Part shown: one piece after another, positions 11,121 through 22,612 of the stretch | How positions within the stretch are numbered: position 1 is the stretch's first letter | How the letters are laid out: every line of letters begins with the position of its first letter | Origin: Symbiodinium microadriaticum | Lineage: Eukaryota > Sar > Dinophyceae > Suessiales > Symbiodiniaceae | Direction of reading: 5' to 3' | NCBI GenBank assembly: GCA_001939145.1 | Contig: LSRX01000433.1 | Span: forward strand, 252,600 to 316,599 | DNA: 64,000 nucleotides | The notes under the pieces: model-generated | What the model was told of the DNA's origin: nothing | Database searches by the model: none | What the model saw: only the letters and a program-made list of their open reading frames with translations | Position numbers and translations under genes: made by a program

Positions 11121-12100
11121 CGGTGCAAGGAGAGGGTCTAGGAGAGGGGGTTTGGAACATGCCGAGAGCCCGCAACTTTGTTGCGCACGGTTCTGCTTCG
11201 CAGACCGGAGAACATGCAAACATCGCAGGTTGCAGTCAACCCCCACCCCACCATGGGATGTCCGAGTTGCGCGAGCTGAAACCTGACATCCAAGGGGGGA
11301 GCCAGGACCTAACACCCCAACAGAGTATACCTTACAGCATGACTTCAATTCCTAGAACCTAGGAGCCGGAACCCTAAAAGCGGCCTTAGGGTTCAGGATT
11401 CAGGGTTTAAGCTTTAGTAAAACCTTATAATGTCCAAGAATGCAAACTCAGAGCCCTGACGCGAGGTGGAACATCCGCACTTTTGGTCGCTAGTTGGCAG
11501 AGGCGGTGACAGTGCCTCGGCTTTCGCTGTGTGCCTCCTCCCGAGGCAAACTTCAGGCAGACCATTGGGTTTGGGGCTCAGGCTTGGAGGTTTGGGGTTT
11601 AGGCCATACCACTGGGCCCCTGAGCCACAGTTGCCATGATTCGGATCCCTATCCCCCAAAACCCTGAAATTTGGGTTAAAGGCCCGAGCCTGGCCCTACC
11701 ACACTTCATGAACTATGCCATACTACTCTACTGACTGAACTATATCACACTGTGTTATGCTATATACAATATACACTTTATCGGCACTTTGCATTAGACG
11801 CTCTACACTGTATTATACTACTATAATCTGACTGATGAGGTTGTGCTTGCTCCTAGGGCGCCCCGACACTCCAACGAAAATGCCGGCACCAGTCCCACAC
11901 CAAGTACTATGGAGGGTATTAAGGGCACTATACTGGGGTACTTTAAGATATAATATAACAGGTATTAAGAAGGCCGTTAAAGCTCTTTTTGGGGGAGAAG
12001 TCTCGATGCCGGCTTTTAGAGGCTCCTGCAATTCAAGGGTCAATGCTTTCGCTGTTGGGGTTTTACCCGCTGCGGCATGTCATGTCGCCATTTCGGTGAG

Positions 12101-12166
12101 GTTACGACTACATCCAACGCAATGTCTGGATGACAAACGATGGCTTCCGGGACTTCATGCACTTGG
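12101..12166 (+). CDS. Candidate exon, unrecognised
   Basis: Follows GAG followed by G; ends at a GC donor. Reads YDYIQRNVWMTNDGFRDF with mostly C/G third positions. It may belong with 12430-12523, but the phases do not join directly, so an exon may be missing. Confidence 0.38.
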
Positions 12167-12429
12167 GCTTTTTTACAAGGGCTTTTGCTCTGCGGAGCTG
12201 GCCTTTCTAATTCCCAGGTTCAGCTTTCGTGAAGCGCTGACAGGCTCAATGCCAAAGTTTCGATGCCCCTTAGTTAGGGGCTTTCCGAATCCTTTTTAGG
12301 GACCCTTGTATGATCGTGATCCTATTCTTGCAATCATTATGGTCTACTTCAGCACCCCTCATTTTTCTCCACACTCCCACACCTCGGAAGCTTTGCGCGG
12401 AGTGTCCGTGTGAGCAGCGTGTCTGAGAG

Positions 12430-12523
12430 GTATTATTCGCCCTTGACGCACGTGATCGCCCAGCTGGCAAAGACGGGGGAGGTGCGCCCCACCACGGACG
12501 TGCTGATCGTAAACCCCAACGAA
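12430..12523 (+). CDS. Candidate exon, unrecognised
   Basis: The 31 codons follow AG followed by G and precede a GC donor; only this frame is open. The peptide includes YYSPLTHVIAQLAKTGEV and TTDVLIVNPNE. Strong codon bias makes it one of the better unnamed exons. Confidence 0.45.
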
Positions 12524-12730
12524 GCTTGCCTGGCATTTAGCATTCTTTTGTATGTCACACGACTAATTCCCAGGAGCTAAGGCTCTGAAGCGAGAGGAAG
12601 GCCGGCATTCGTGCACACGGCACATCTTGCATGTTCGCATCACACTCAGCAGCCTCAACCCACGAGATTCTACGGAAAGTGCTAACTCGAAACGGTTCTC
12701 AGTTCTTCAGCGGTTCCCTTCTTCTCACAG

Positions 12731-12759
12731 GGAAATCAAGGAACTTGAAGATGAACTAG
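12731..12759 (+). CDS. Candidate microexon, unrecognised
   Basis: A 29-nt segment after CTCACAG and before a GA donor, reading EIKELEDEL. A following AG at 12805 opens two possible C-terminal frames that I could not choose between. Confidence 0.25.
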
Positions 12760-14250
12760 GAACTCCAAAATCAGCCTAGTCACCTTTGAACTGCTTCGCT
12801 TTCAGGCGCCTGGGGCCGGGTGACATGATGCCATGTCTCTGCGTAGCTGGAGAATGCCGCAGACGGTTCAGGGTAAGGAAGCGGAAGCGCAAGAAGCAAC
12901 TGAGAAGGGAACGCTAACGTGGCCCCCAGAGACATCGAAGCAAGCCCGAAAGGGAACCCAAAAGAGAGCTACTATGGTTGTAATGCCTCGGTTCGATCGG
13001 TTTGCGATTGTATGCGGCACAGTATTGCTAGGTATTGCTGTTAGCGGTGCGGTGTGGTTTGATACCAGGCACCGCCCCCTTCCAACCACCCTCCCGCCAC
13101 CAGCCAAGCCCACCTTTCCAGCCCACACACCTCCACCTCCATCCATCCTCCATCCCGCTCCTTCCTCCCAACTTTTCCGGCTCTCTGCCCCTCCGATCCA
13201 GCTCCTGTCTCCTCTCCTCCCATCCCCGCCCGCCAACCCCAACCCTCCCCTGCCATAATCCTATCCAATACTTCATCCGTAGCTCTCTAACTCTAACCCT
13301 CTCACCCTCCTGTCCTGCAACCTTCCAACCCTGCAACCCTCTCCAACCCTCCCCTCTCCAGCAACCCTCCCCTCTCCAACCCTCCAACCCTCCAACCCTC
13401 TGAAACCTGGGGAGGTTGGAGGGCTGCAGGGGTGGGAGAGGGGAGGGTTGGGGGGTTGGAAACGAGAGAGAGGAGGGACTGGTGGCTGGTGCGATGTCGC
13501 GACGCAGTGTCATGCGGTGTCGATTTCTGCGATGTTGTTGTCTGCGGTGGATAAACGGTTCGGTGACGATACCGGTTCGATGTCGATATATGTATTGTTG
13601 CAACGTCCATGGCTACTAAAGCTTGAACCCAGCGGTGCTGTTTTGTTTCGCTTGTCGTTGGCGGAATTAAGCCCGTCAGTTGATGGAAGCTTGTAAGCGG
13701 CCTGCCAGCAACAAGATAGGGCAGGGCAGGGGCAGGGCAAGCAGGGCAGGGCACAGGGCAGGGCAGGGAGTGCAGGGGTAGGGCAGGGTAGAATACAAGG
13801 AGCAACACACAAAAACTCGCCCAAGACCCGGCACCCAAACCCCATACAACTTCTATAAACCCGAAACCCCGACAGGGCTTAGGGCATCCAGTCAGTATCA
13901 CGCCGACCAGCACACATGGCACCTCGCCTGGCTTGCCCGAGTTGTGAGCGCGTAAACCACAGGGACGTTTGAGCCAGTTGGCTTAAGAGCTTAGAGTTGG
14001 AAGTGTTGCAGTGTTGGAACGCACAAGTTCCAAGAGTTCTTGTGGCAAGAGCGCTTTCTCCATTGCATGGGGTGTTGGAATGTCGAATGCAAACCTCCCA
14101 AACTTTAGCTACAGATGAGGGGCTTCGAGTGCAAAAGTTGCGGGCTCAGGCTTCGCGCAGTTGGATTTTGGCTGCTAGTCCCAAGGTGCTTGACTTTGAA
14201 AAGTTGCCTTAACGGGAATTCTCCGTTTCATTCGCTTGACATGTAACTGA
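12760..14250. other. Pyrimidine-rich and GGGCA-rich spacer
   Basis: Contains a CCAACCCTC-type low-complexity block (about 13065-13400), the opposite purine-rich strand to about 13490, and GGGCAGGGCA repeats (about 13715-13795). The stretch at 13916-13975 resembles 16300-16360 (shared GGCACC..CTGG.TTGCCCGAGT), so it is an old duplicated piece. Confidence 0.4.
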
Positions 14251-14838
14251 AGCGGCAAGAACTCCAGAAGAAGAGCCCCAGCAGTAGTAAGCAGTTGTAT
14301 GCCCTATGCCAGCGTGTTCAGAGACGAAAGGAACCGCGGCCTCATGACTTTATGACCCGAAGCTGGCAAGGCTTGTTTCCTGTGTAGGATGAGAAGCCCA
14401 GACCAGATATGCTGCCTTTAACCCCAAACTTAAGAAGTACAAGCTTGAACCGTAAGTGCTACACTACACCTGAAAAGTAGGACCCGCAAGCCCCACAACA
14501 GAGAACGAGCGTAACTGACGTCTAAATTCGAGAGCTATCAGCCGAGCGGCAAGAACTCCAGAAGAAGAGCCCCAGCAGTAGTAAGCAGTTGTATGCCCTA
14601 TGCCAGCGTGTTCAGAGACGAAAGGAACCGCGGCCTCATGACTTTATGACCCGAAGCTGGCAAGGCTTGTTTCCTGTGTAGGATGAGAAGCCCAGACCAG
14701 ATATGCTGCCTTTAACCCCAAACTTAAGAAGTACAAGCTTGAACCGTAAGTGCTACACTACACCTGAAAAGTAGGACCCGCAAGCCCCACAACAGAGAAC
14801 GAGCGTAACTGACGTCTAAATTCGAGAGCTATCAGCCG
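14251..14838 (+). repeat. Exact 294-bp tandem duplication
   Basis: Copy 1 is 14251-14544 and copy 2 is 14545-14838; I found no difference between them. The unit begins AGCGGCAAGAACTCC and ends CTATCAGCCG. Copy 2 ends two bases before the predicted exon at 14841, so the unit carries the polypyrimidine/AG region of that splice site. It is either a recent duplication or an assembly artefact. Confidence 0.85.
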
Positions 14839-14840
14839 AG

Positions 14841-14888
14841 GATGGCATCGGCTGGCACCAGGACAATCAGAATGGCCCCATCGAGTCG
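14841..14888 (+). CDS. Probable 2OG/Fe(II) dioxygenase, H-x-D exon
   Basis: Sixteen codons reading DGIGWHQDNQNGPIES after CCGAG followed by G and before a GA donor. The WHQDN core matches the H-x-D iron-binding motif of 2-oxoglutarate/Fe(II) oxygenases such as phytanoyl-CoA-dioxygenase-like and AlkB-like proteins. A fitting C-terminal exon lies at 16615. Another frame is also open here, so the family call rests on the motif pair. Confidence 0.42.
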
Positions 14889-15825
14889 GATTATGCACTT
14901 CGGCGCTGAGATATTCCTTGCAATGCTTTCGGGTGGTCTCAGACAAGATGAGCTGAAACCCGGTATGACCTAGGCCATCGCGATTTAGAGGCACTTCCGT
15001 CCGAAATTCTCAAGATGACAGTCGCTCTACCCTATTTGCCTCCATCCCTAAGCCCTATATCATTTTGTCGCCTATATCAATGGGTCTGGTTTGCCATGGC
15101 ACTTGATTCAAGATAGAGATGCTTCTCCAATAGGCTGCTGTGTATTTGGGCCGTGCAGCAACACGAATCTCTGCCATGGATCTTCGTAGTTCACAAAGTT
15201 GTATACTGACGAAGGAGGTTCCGGAGGGTACCGGTTGAGTCTGATTCTGAGGATCTGCCTCATCACAGAATCTGGGGGCTGCCCATAATCATATAGGAGC
15301 TGTCAGAACAGATTGTCCCTTATCACTGTCCCTGTTTATTGAGGTTACGTGCACATAGGGGCCTTTGAGGCACACAACACTTGCCCCCACACCAGGATGA
15401 GAATGCGCATCGTGGTTTTGGAACGGTCGAAATGTCCCCACCCGAAGCCTCGCAGTAGAACTCAGCCCCATGCCAGTATGCTCCGAAGCCCCGTTGACCC
15501 GAACTTGATTGAGGCTATTCGCTGGTGGGTCGCCATGGACAAGTGCGGGGAGAACAAAGTCGGTGTGCCAGAGCCATGACGCTGTTCATCGGGATTTCGG
15601 GTTTCAGGGCTATGCCGTAGGGTTCAGGGAGTTTAGGGTTGAGTGCTTTATGATTTCGGTCTCAGGCTTAGGCTTTTGGAGTAGGTTTTCGGTGGAACGG
15701 ACCTGAGTACAAGACAAAAGGTAGGTTCTAGCAGCTAGCAGGTAACGGGCACGCCTACGCCCTAAACCAGAACATGAAGGTGCGAGATTGAAAAGCCGCT
15801 AAGTCTGTTTCCTGCCTACTTTGAG

Positions 15826-15933
15826 TAACAATCTCTACATGGCCACGCCCATCCGAAAAGCATTTTGGAACGTGAAAAAGCAAGGAGAAAGTCTGCCGGA
15901 GGCACTCGAGAAGCTGGAGGGTTTAAGCTGCAA
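15826..15933 (+). CDS. Candidate exon of the same locus
   Basis: From TTTGAG to a GTAAGA donor. Reads NNLYMATPIRKAFWNVKKQG followed by a Leu/Glu-rich helix, with strong C/G third-position bias. It sits between the two dioxygenase-like exons on the same strand, but no motif ties it to them. Confidence 0.4.
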
Positions 15934-16614
15934 GTAAGATGTACAACAGCGGCCCTACATGCAGAAATGCACACTATCAGGCGGAATACATGGAATTGAT
16001 GGTACTTACTGAAAGGACAGTAGCGACATTCATACTGATAGTGAGTACAGAGCTGCACCCTTTTTTCGACTCCCAACCCCCTTTGTTGGACTTGACATCC
16101 GTAAATCCTACCCCGACCGAGTGATTGGAAGACATTCGGGCATACTTCCATTAAGCACCAAAACCCAAAACCGTCCCACAAATACAACGACGTTTGACCA
16201 GTTTGCGACGCATGTACACTTTCTGTGGGCTTGTTTATTGTTTTCATGCAGCCTTGCTGCTTTGGAGTGCATCTCTCCTCAAGCCGACTGCGAACCCAAG
16301 AGGCACCATCTGGATTGCCCGAGTAGTGAGAGCGTACATAAACCGTGGGGACTTGTGTGGGCTCTATAGGGAAACTGTGCGTGTTCACCAAGGAATACCT
16401 GATCGGCTCACATCGCAACACCTCCGTATCTGATGCCGTTGCTGTAGATGTCACCTCAGGCGACCTTGCACAGAGTCTCGGCATTTATCTTTGTCGAAGT
16501 CGAAGACCAGTACCGATGGTTCATAATACCGACCCTTCACACTTTGATGCTTAAGAACGGAGGTCAATTTTTTTTGGTAGACAGGCCTGCGCAGGAACTT
16601 TCTCTAAGGTTTAG

Positions 16615-16699
16615 CAAATGCACGGACTACGTGGTGGAGCCTGGCGACCTCATTGTCTGGAACACACGGTCCATCCACAGAATCCGACGCTCGGTCTAA
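16615..16699 (+). CDS. Probable 2OG/Fe(II) dioxygenase, last exon
   Basis: After GTTTAG; reads TDYVVEPGDLIVWNTRSIHR, then IRRSV and a TAA stop. The E-P-G-D-L-I-V-W...H..R pattern is the distal His/Arg part of the 2OG/Fe(II) double-stranded beta-helix fold. The frame is open upstream to about 16448, so the exon could be longer. Confidence 0.45.
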
Positions 16700-17879
16700 A
16701 GCGTGTAAAGCTTAAACGATGGCTGCATCAGTGGGGTTCCTGTGGATCCAATGTAGGTTTCAACACCTCTTTCTTGGCTTTCTCGTGCACTTTCTCCCCA
16801 TCGCCAGCTAGCAGCCAGCCTGTGGCGAGTCCTGCAGATCGCGTAGACGATGATGATTGCACTAGTCAGAATGACCATAGCGAATACTGATCATGAAGCT
16901 CTATAAGTGCCTAGATCGGGACCGTATCTAAGATTTTCAATCGTAGATCTTGCGAGTAATCGCAACCAGGAGAACAAGTAGTTGTGGCAGTAGCGCTGGT
17001 GCAAGTTCCTCCATCGCAGCTTGAACGCCTTGCTTCGCTTGCCGGAGTTGACGAGCAACAGCAGCCAGTAAGCTTAATCCGTAAGCCCTCAACCCCTAAA
17101 CCCTTGATGATGAACCTGCTTCTATATAAGATGATATATGTATGTACCCCTGACTGAGCATAAACGCCCTTGCTACCCACCCTAAGCCCGAAATCTTAAA
17201 GCTTCCACCAAGATGCCGCGCGTCCTAGAATCATTAGCAATACTATTCCTGAGGGCTCCTTGATACAATTATTGTAGGACATGCTCTATCTATATATATA
17301 TATACACATATATATATATATAGATATTTATTGTTTATATATATATATATATATATATATAAATATATACACATATATATATATATTGTTAAATCAATTA
17401 GTTAATTACTTATTAGTTAGTTAGTTAATGAATTAATTGATTTATTGATTAATCAATTAATTAAGCCTTATTTAGCCTGTTCCCAAAGCCTCCGAGATCA
17501 GGTCCCCATCCTTCTGGGAAGTGGCCTGAGGGAACGCAGTACCTCTTCGCAATTGGATAGAGAAGTCTCGCTGCGGGTTTGGGTTTAGGGCTTCGGGCCG
17601 TGTGCGGTGTAGAACTTTCAGGATTTTCGTGTTTGACAAGAAGTCAAGACACGGGGTACTCCGACCCGTGATGTGACACTTTAGCATAGGAGTGTTGCCA
17701 TTTCACGGTCAACAGTCCGGCTGCCGGATTGTGGGCGTGGCTTCAGGGATGATTACTGTTGTCGATTCGGCTAGACTGTCCAGCTTCCCGTACTAATCGT
17801 CGCACTCGTATTTCCACCAGTATGTTGAACGTTTTTGCTCAAGATCACCCAATGTTGCGATTCACGCGTCCCGGGGTGA
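16700..17879. other. Repeat-rich spacer
   Basis: An AT-rich microsatellite block dominates (17285-17475). A short telomere-like bit lies at about 17578-17590. No gene recognised. Confidence 0.4.
17285..17475. repeat. AT-rich TA / TTAA microsatellite
   Basis: Long TATATA tracts followed by TTAATTA/TTAGTTAG-like repeats. Confidence 0.9.
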
Positions 17880-18134
17880 TTGGTAGCGGATATTCCAAGG
17901 ATCCTTACAGAGCATTTGGGAGCTGTTATACATGGCGAGCTGTTCCAGTGTATGGACCCTGTTCGTGAACGTGAGATTCAGGCGATGCCGACAAGGAGCA
18001 TTATTTGGAACATCCCTCGTATGCTGCAGGGCAGCCCAGAGGCTTATATAGGCCTCAGGACAGGCATTAGCACTCCCATGCCGGGCAACACACCGCATGT
18101 GCGTACAGAAGCCACCGCAAGGGAGTTTCTGTAG
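17880..18134 (+). CDS. Possible coding remnant, unrecognised
   Basis: An 84-codon open frame ending in TAG with a normal-looking composition (HLGAVIHGELFQCMDP..). It starts right after an in-frame TGA, while the preceding 120 nt are open in another frame, as if a frame had shifted. It may be an exon or an old retroelement piece. Confidence 0.22.
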   Translation: MVADIPRILTEHLGAVIHGELFQCMDPVREREIQAMPTRSIIWNIPRMLQGSPEAYIGLRTGISTPMPGNTPHVRTEATAREFL

Positions 18135-18339
18135 TTGTTGCAATGACATCCCAAGTTACAGCCCAGGAGACGTGCGCACAGTGGGACCATGGCAGTCAAA
18201 GGCCAGCAATTGAGTGATTGTCAAGGTCAGAAGAAAAAAGATTTGTTTACATATTATGGGGGCCTGAATCATGAGGATAGGCTTGACGAGGGACATCGAA
18301 AAGGGTTGCTATAAGCATGCTATAACAAACTCTAAACCC

Positions 18340-18412
18340 CACATTATATATATATATATATGTATGTATGTATGTATATGTATATGTATATATATATATA
18401 TGTACATCTGCG
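18340..18412. repeat. TA / GTAT microsatellite
   Basis: TATATA then GTATGTATGT units, then TATATA. A similar TA/CA tract lies at 19020-19090. Confidence 0.9.
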
Positions 18413-19019
18413 TACACCCGAAATCAAATCCTGAAGCCTCAGAGGCGCCAGCTACGCTCCCCGGGGAGCCGCGAGCTCCATCAGCGACGTCGCAGGGCAC
18501 TCGCTGGAGTTGGGCCAAGCACTGGGAGGCCACTGGCCATATGGTGGGAGCTACTTAGGGGAAAAAATAGAGGGCCCTGAATTACTTTTTTGTTTGTCAT
18601 AGGATTTTCTTAGTAATGATGATACCCAAGATATCCCACAACCCTATTGGAATCATTCAGACTTCTATATTATGTAGTTGCTTGGTAGAGGGATGTTAGG
18701 GCTGATGTAGATCACTGGCTGGCAAACATGATTTAAGGGTCTCCGAGTCGAGCTTATAGGACTAAGGTGTTCTGGGGGCTTGGGCGTGTGGGGTTATTGT
18801 GGAGTTGCGGTTAATTTAGTGGGGTTCAGTGGTGTTGATTAGGAGGCCCAATGCCCATGATGGCCTTGGGAATGAGAGGCCTACGCTACATGAGCCACCT
18901 TCGCAATACTGGCGGCAAGTCTGTCCATGGGAGGTCTTGTTTTGGACGCGGTCCCTTGAAAGGGATCGGAACTGTCCATTCTGACCTGACCAGGATTTCA
19001 CGATTGTAGTAAGGATTCA

Positions 19020-19054
19020 CATATATATATATATATACATACACATACACATAT

Positions 19055-19086
<32 letters not shown>

Positions 19087-19090
19087 GTAT
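19020..19090. repeat. TA / CA microsatellite
   Basis: TATATATA, ACACATACACA and TATATATA in succession. Confidence 0.9.
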
Positions 19091-19876
19091 ATGCGATAGA
19101 AGAATCCTCCATCGGCTCATACTCGATTGGTTGAGCTACTTCAGCTTCCAGCCATTCTCCTATCCAAAGCTCAAAACACTTCGACCCTAAGCTCGGCGTT
19201 TTAGACTTTGGACTTCAGAGCCCGTCGGGGTGGAGGAGGGGTGGTGGACTGAAGGCCCGAACCCTGGACCGCAGCTTCGGGGGTCTACTGTAGGAAGCCT
19301 CATCAAACCGCACCGCCACGTACAAAACCCTTGATAGAACCCTTTCAAAATCCGAATGCCGACAAAAAGCCCCATGAACTCTTACAAGCCCGTTAAGAGT
19401 TCCCTTCTACGGATGTAACTTCCCGGCTTCACTTGCTGCTCTCCCTGAGAAAATGATAGAGGAAATCCCATAACTGCCTCTCATATTGAGGGCCTTCAGT
19501 CTGTCAAGGTATAGGGATTGAAGTTTCGCTTACGGGCGACGTGGTAGTTTATACTTACAAACGTCGCTGGTATCGGGCTCACGGAGATTGGGAGTTCTCA
19601 CTCGACGGCCTCCGTGGGTCGACTCGGTGCACTTCGACAGTGACAAACCAAACTGCAGCAAGCTCTCTGGACCGGACCAATTCCGCGATGACTTCCATTG
19701 CTCAACCATCCTAAGCCCTAAACCTAAACCCTGATAATACGTGACATTTCTAAGAAAATTCTGAGTCGCACGTGGTCTAAACCGGACACCCCTCTCTTGC
19801 CAAGACCCTGGGCCTTCAGTTCCTTTAAAGGTTCCTAAGACGGGTACTACAGAGTGTTGGCAGGGTTTAGGGAAGT

Positions 19877-20003
19877 CTACTTGGAGGATCTTGGGATTTA
19901 GTAAGTAGGGTTATAAGTACCTTAATCGGGGTTATACGTAGTTATACCTATGGCTACCTTATTCATAACCTCGGTTACTAAGTCCCATGGTCCTTTAAAG
20001 TAG
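19877..20003. mobile_element. Inverted-end element, copy 1
   Basis: Ends are CTACTTGGAGGATCTTGGG on the left and CCCATGGTCCTTTAAAGTAG on the right, inverted with mismatches. Inner GGTTATA..GTAGTTATA..CCTTATTCATAA is shared with 49697-49897. Confidence 0.55.
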
Positions 20004-20112
20004 GGTTTAGGGCTGAGTTCCAGGGCCTGGCTACGGGTTTTGGCCAGGCCCCTACTTTCCGCAGCTCTACCCGGCGCGAATCGCCGAGGAGGACCGTAGG
20101 GTTTAGGATTTT

Positions 20113-20213
20113 CCTTAGGCTCTACGGAACCTCCTAAACAGGGCCCGGTACCTCCTAGTTGGGACCCCGGGTTCTCAATCTTCTTTCAGTTTGAGGGCCC
20201 ATGAGCCTTAGGG
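20113..20213. mobile_element. Small inverted-end element, copy 2
   Basis: CCTTAGGCTC on the left, GAGCCTTAGG on the right, body shared with 7959-8084. Confidence 0.5.
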
Positions 20214-20377
20214 TAGGGTTGAGGGTCTAGGGACCATCGAGTCGAACTACTTGAAGCCGTAAGGGCTTAGGAGTAGCTTTTCATGGGGTCCTTCAGCTAA
20301 GCACCCTAAGAACCTGTAAGGTTCGGTCTTGGATAGGAGCATAGGGCACCATCCGTCATGCTAATCTTTGGCGGCAG

Positions 20378-20494
20378 TCTCCGAAAGACACTGGTCCATC
20401 CATTTCCGACAAGTTGTCCGTGCTATCCGGTGCCTCAAGGTTTCAAGAAGCGACCCGAAAACCGCAGGAGGAAGCCCGAACACGTGGCGAATTG
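20378..20494 (+). CDS. Candidate exon, unrecognised
   Basis: From CGGCAG to a GTGAGT donor, 39 codons open, including HFRQVVRAIRCLKVSRSDP. The donor is of standard type. No family recognised. Confidence 0.3.
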
Positions 20495-20730
20495 GTGAGT
20501 CGATCCCCAGACACCCGGCACTGTTGGGGCTTTCCGGTTGGGGGGTTATATGGGGTTTTGAGAAGCCTCGCGGTGTTTTAGGGTCCTGATCGGTGTTTTT
20601 TGAGAGATTCTACAAGTTTTCTGTAAATAGGGGTTTAGGGCACTTGGGGCTTCGGGTTCAAAAGTTTCGGGTTAGGTACAAGGGAGCTTAGGGTTCAAAG
20701 GTTTGAGGTTAACAGCATTTCCTTTAAACT

Positions 20731-21022
20731 TCAGGGATAGCATTTTCCCCATACCCTACTACAAGCAAAGAGTGCCGGCATTATTCTGCAATTTTCTTTG
20801 GGGCGGTTCACGGCCACGCTGCCTTTGTTTCTCGTCCAAGACCGCGCAAGGGCTTTTAGGCTGAACACCACACCAAGAACCCCCGTGCTCACTTCCACTG
20901 TTACATTGACTTGGCGGGTTGCTGACTTTCGTGCCGCCAGCTTGGAAATCCTGTCAACCAGTGAATCACACGTATCCAAGATCAAAGAGCTGACGCTAGG
21001 GTGGAAAGCGAAGTTGTCAGTC
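20731..21022 (-). CDS. Candidate minus-strand last exon, unrecognised
   Basis: On the minus strand an AG (CTCCTAAG) precedes G, followed by an open frame of about 96 codons to TGA (20733-20731). Codon choice is better than on the opposite strand, with peptides such as SSLILDTCDSLVDRISKLAA and NVTVEVSTGVLGVVFSLKAL. No family recognised. Confidence 0.38.
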
Positions 21023-21269
21023 CTTAGGAGTATATGACGATTTAGGAACGTAAATCCCAAACCGAATTCGGACCCCGAAGGCTACCATGCTCCTGAGGCC
21101 TGTGAAAGGCATAAGGGCGAATCGGGATAGGAGCCTTGCAAAGTAATCCCCTTCTGAGCGTCCGTAGGTTCGTTCAGTCAAACACATAGCCCTGATTCCT
21201 CAAACATCTTACAACCTCGCAGCTTCCCTCCCCAGACCGGGCAACCCTGAACCCAAGCACCTACCCCTC

Positions 21270-21480
21270 AACGTCTACCTACCTACCCACCTACCTCCCT
21301 CCCTACCAACCTACCTACCTGCCTGCCTGCCTGCCTACCTACCTGCCTGCCTGCTTACCTACCTACCTCCCTCCTTGCCTGCTTACCTACCTACCTGCCT
21401 ACCTACCTACTTACCTACCTGCTTACCTACCTACCTACCTACCTACCTACCTACCTACCTACCTAGCTACCTAGCTATCT
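21270..21480. repeat. CCTA / CCTG tetranucleotide array
   Basis: ACCTACCTACCTGCCT-type units over about 210 bp, running into CTAT repeats to about 21575. Confidence 0.9.
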
Positions 21481-22069
21481 AGGCTATCTATCGATCCATC
21501 CATCTTTCTATCTGTCTATCGATTAATCAATCTATCTATCTGTTTATGTATCTATAGATTTGTCTATCTATCTGCATACTGTATGCAGAAGCCCTAACAA
21601 GAATCCCCTTCAGGCCAGCTTCGAAAACACACAAGATACAGGCAACAGTCATCAAAAGCAATGTACTGCGGTACTCTCATCCTGAATCATTAAGGTACGC
21701 TAAATCCTGAATCCCCCCTATCCCCCTTTGTACAAAAAGCAAGCACAAAAGCAAGCCAACACCGTCCCCCTTCCTCAGAACACAGAATCCTAAACCCTAA
21801 ACTAAACCCCAAATAAAAACCGAACCCTAAACCCAAAAAGACCGAACCCTAAACCCTAAAACAACTGTACTGTTGTTGAATGCCCTCTGTTCTGAACCTA
21901 ACCCTGCAAAGCCGGCCTGTCCTTGCTAAGCGGGAGGGGAACAAAACAACAAAAAAACAACCGAGGCAGGCCTGGCTCGGAACCTTCAGCCCCTCCTCGA
22001 TCGACTCACGGGCTCCGATGGCTTCGTTGCGAAGACGTACCAGCGATGAGTACAAAATGGCGTGTGGGG

Positions 22070-22120
22070 TTTAGGGCTTAGGGATTAGGGTTTAGGGTTT
22101 AGGGGTTTAGGGCTTAGGGT
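22070..22120. repeat. Telomere-like TTTAGGG array
   Basis: About six imperfect GGGTTTA / GGGCTTA units. Confidence 0.75.
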
Positions 22121-22571
22121 GTCTATTGCTTTTGCGCGGATCTTCGTGTCCTCGAAATAGCCGCAAAAACTATGGTCGACAAAAGCGCTAACAATGATCG
22201 CCAGTAAGAATAATGCATTACCCATACTAAAGTTCATGGTAATGCGAGCTATAGCAATAATAATGGAGCCATGTATCTCATATCAGATCAATACAAGGAG
22301 AACAATACTACTAATAAAGATAAGAATGTCAGTTTCGCAGTTATAAAGATAAGAGCATACTATTAACTCGAGTAGTACTGGGGAATCTGATAAACGAGTA
22401 ATAGTAATAGTAATACGACTAATAGTAACAGTAATAATAGCAAGCATAGTAACGAAAATAGCAAAATAATAGTAACAATAGCAATAGTAGTTACAGTGTT
22501 AACACTAATAGTACTACTTGTAATACTCATGGCCATAATAACAATGACGGTTTCAATAGTAACAAGACGAG

Positions 22572-22612
22572 GTGGAGCCGCCAGGCACCGGGGATGGCAT
22601 CCGCACCTGGCG
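22572..22612 (+). CDS. CoA-transferase exon: VEPPGTGDGIRTW
   Basis: Matches the family segment V(I)KVE-PGTGD-TR-WGPP. Acceptor GACGAG followed by G; GC donor at 22613. It ends two bases into a codon, whereas the next found exon needs one base, so a small exon (GPPF...AYF region) is missing in between. Confidence 0.62.

Larger units (their letters stand above)
9438..12100. other. Probable intron and spacer sequence
   Basis: Contains two TA-flanked small elements (9852-9952, 11027-11120), an AAC repeat (10018-10062) and weak exon-like stretches around 10390-10440, 10940-11010 and 11155-11228 whose frame could not be settled. Confidence 0.35.
21023..22571. other. Repeat-rich spacer
   Basis: Holds a CCTA tetranucleotide array (21270-21480), telomere-like bits (21780-21860, 22070-22120) and an AATAGTAA-type low-complexity stretch (about 22190-22565). 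An open stretch at 21960-22055 looks coding on both strands and was left uncalled. Confidence 0.4.

Noticed and set aside
13028..13922. Long open frames on both strands
   Set aside because: They follow the CCAACCCTC and GGGCAGGGCA low-complexity blocks.
15816..16484. 222-codon minus-strand open frame
   Set aside because: Composition is uneven and it runs antisense to better plus-strand exon candidates; no motif found. It might still deserve a protein search.
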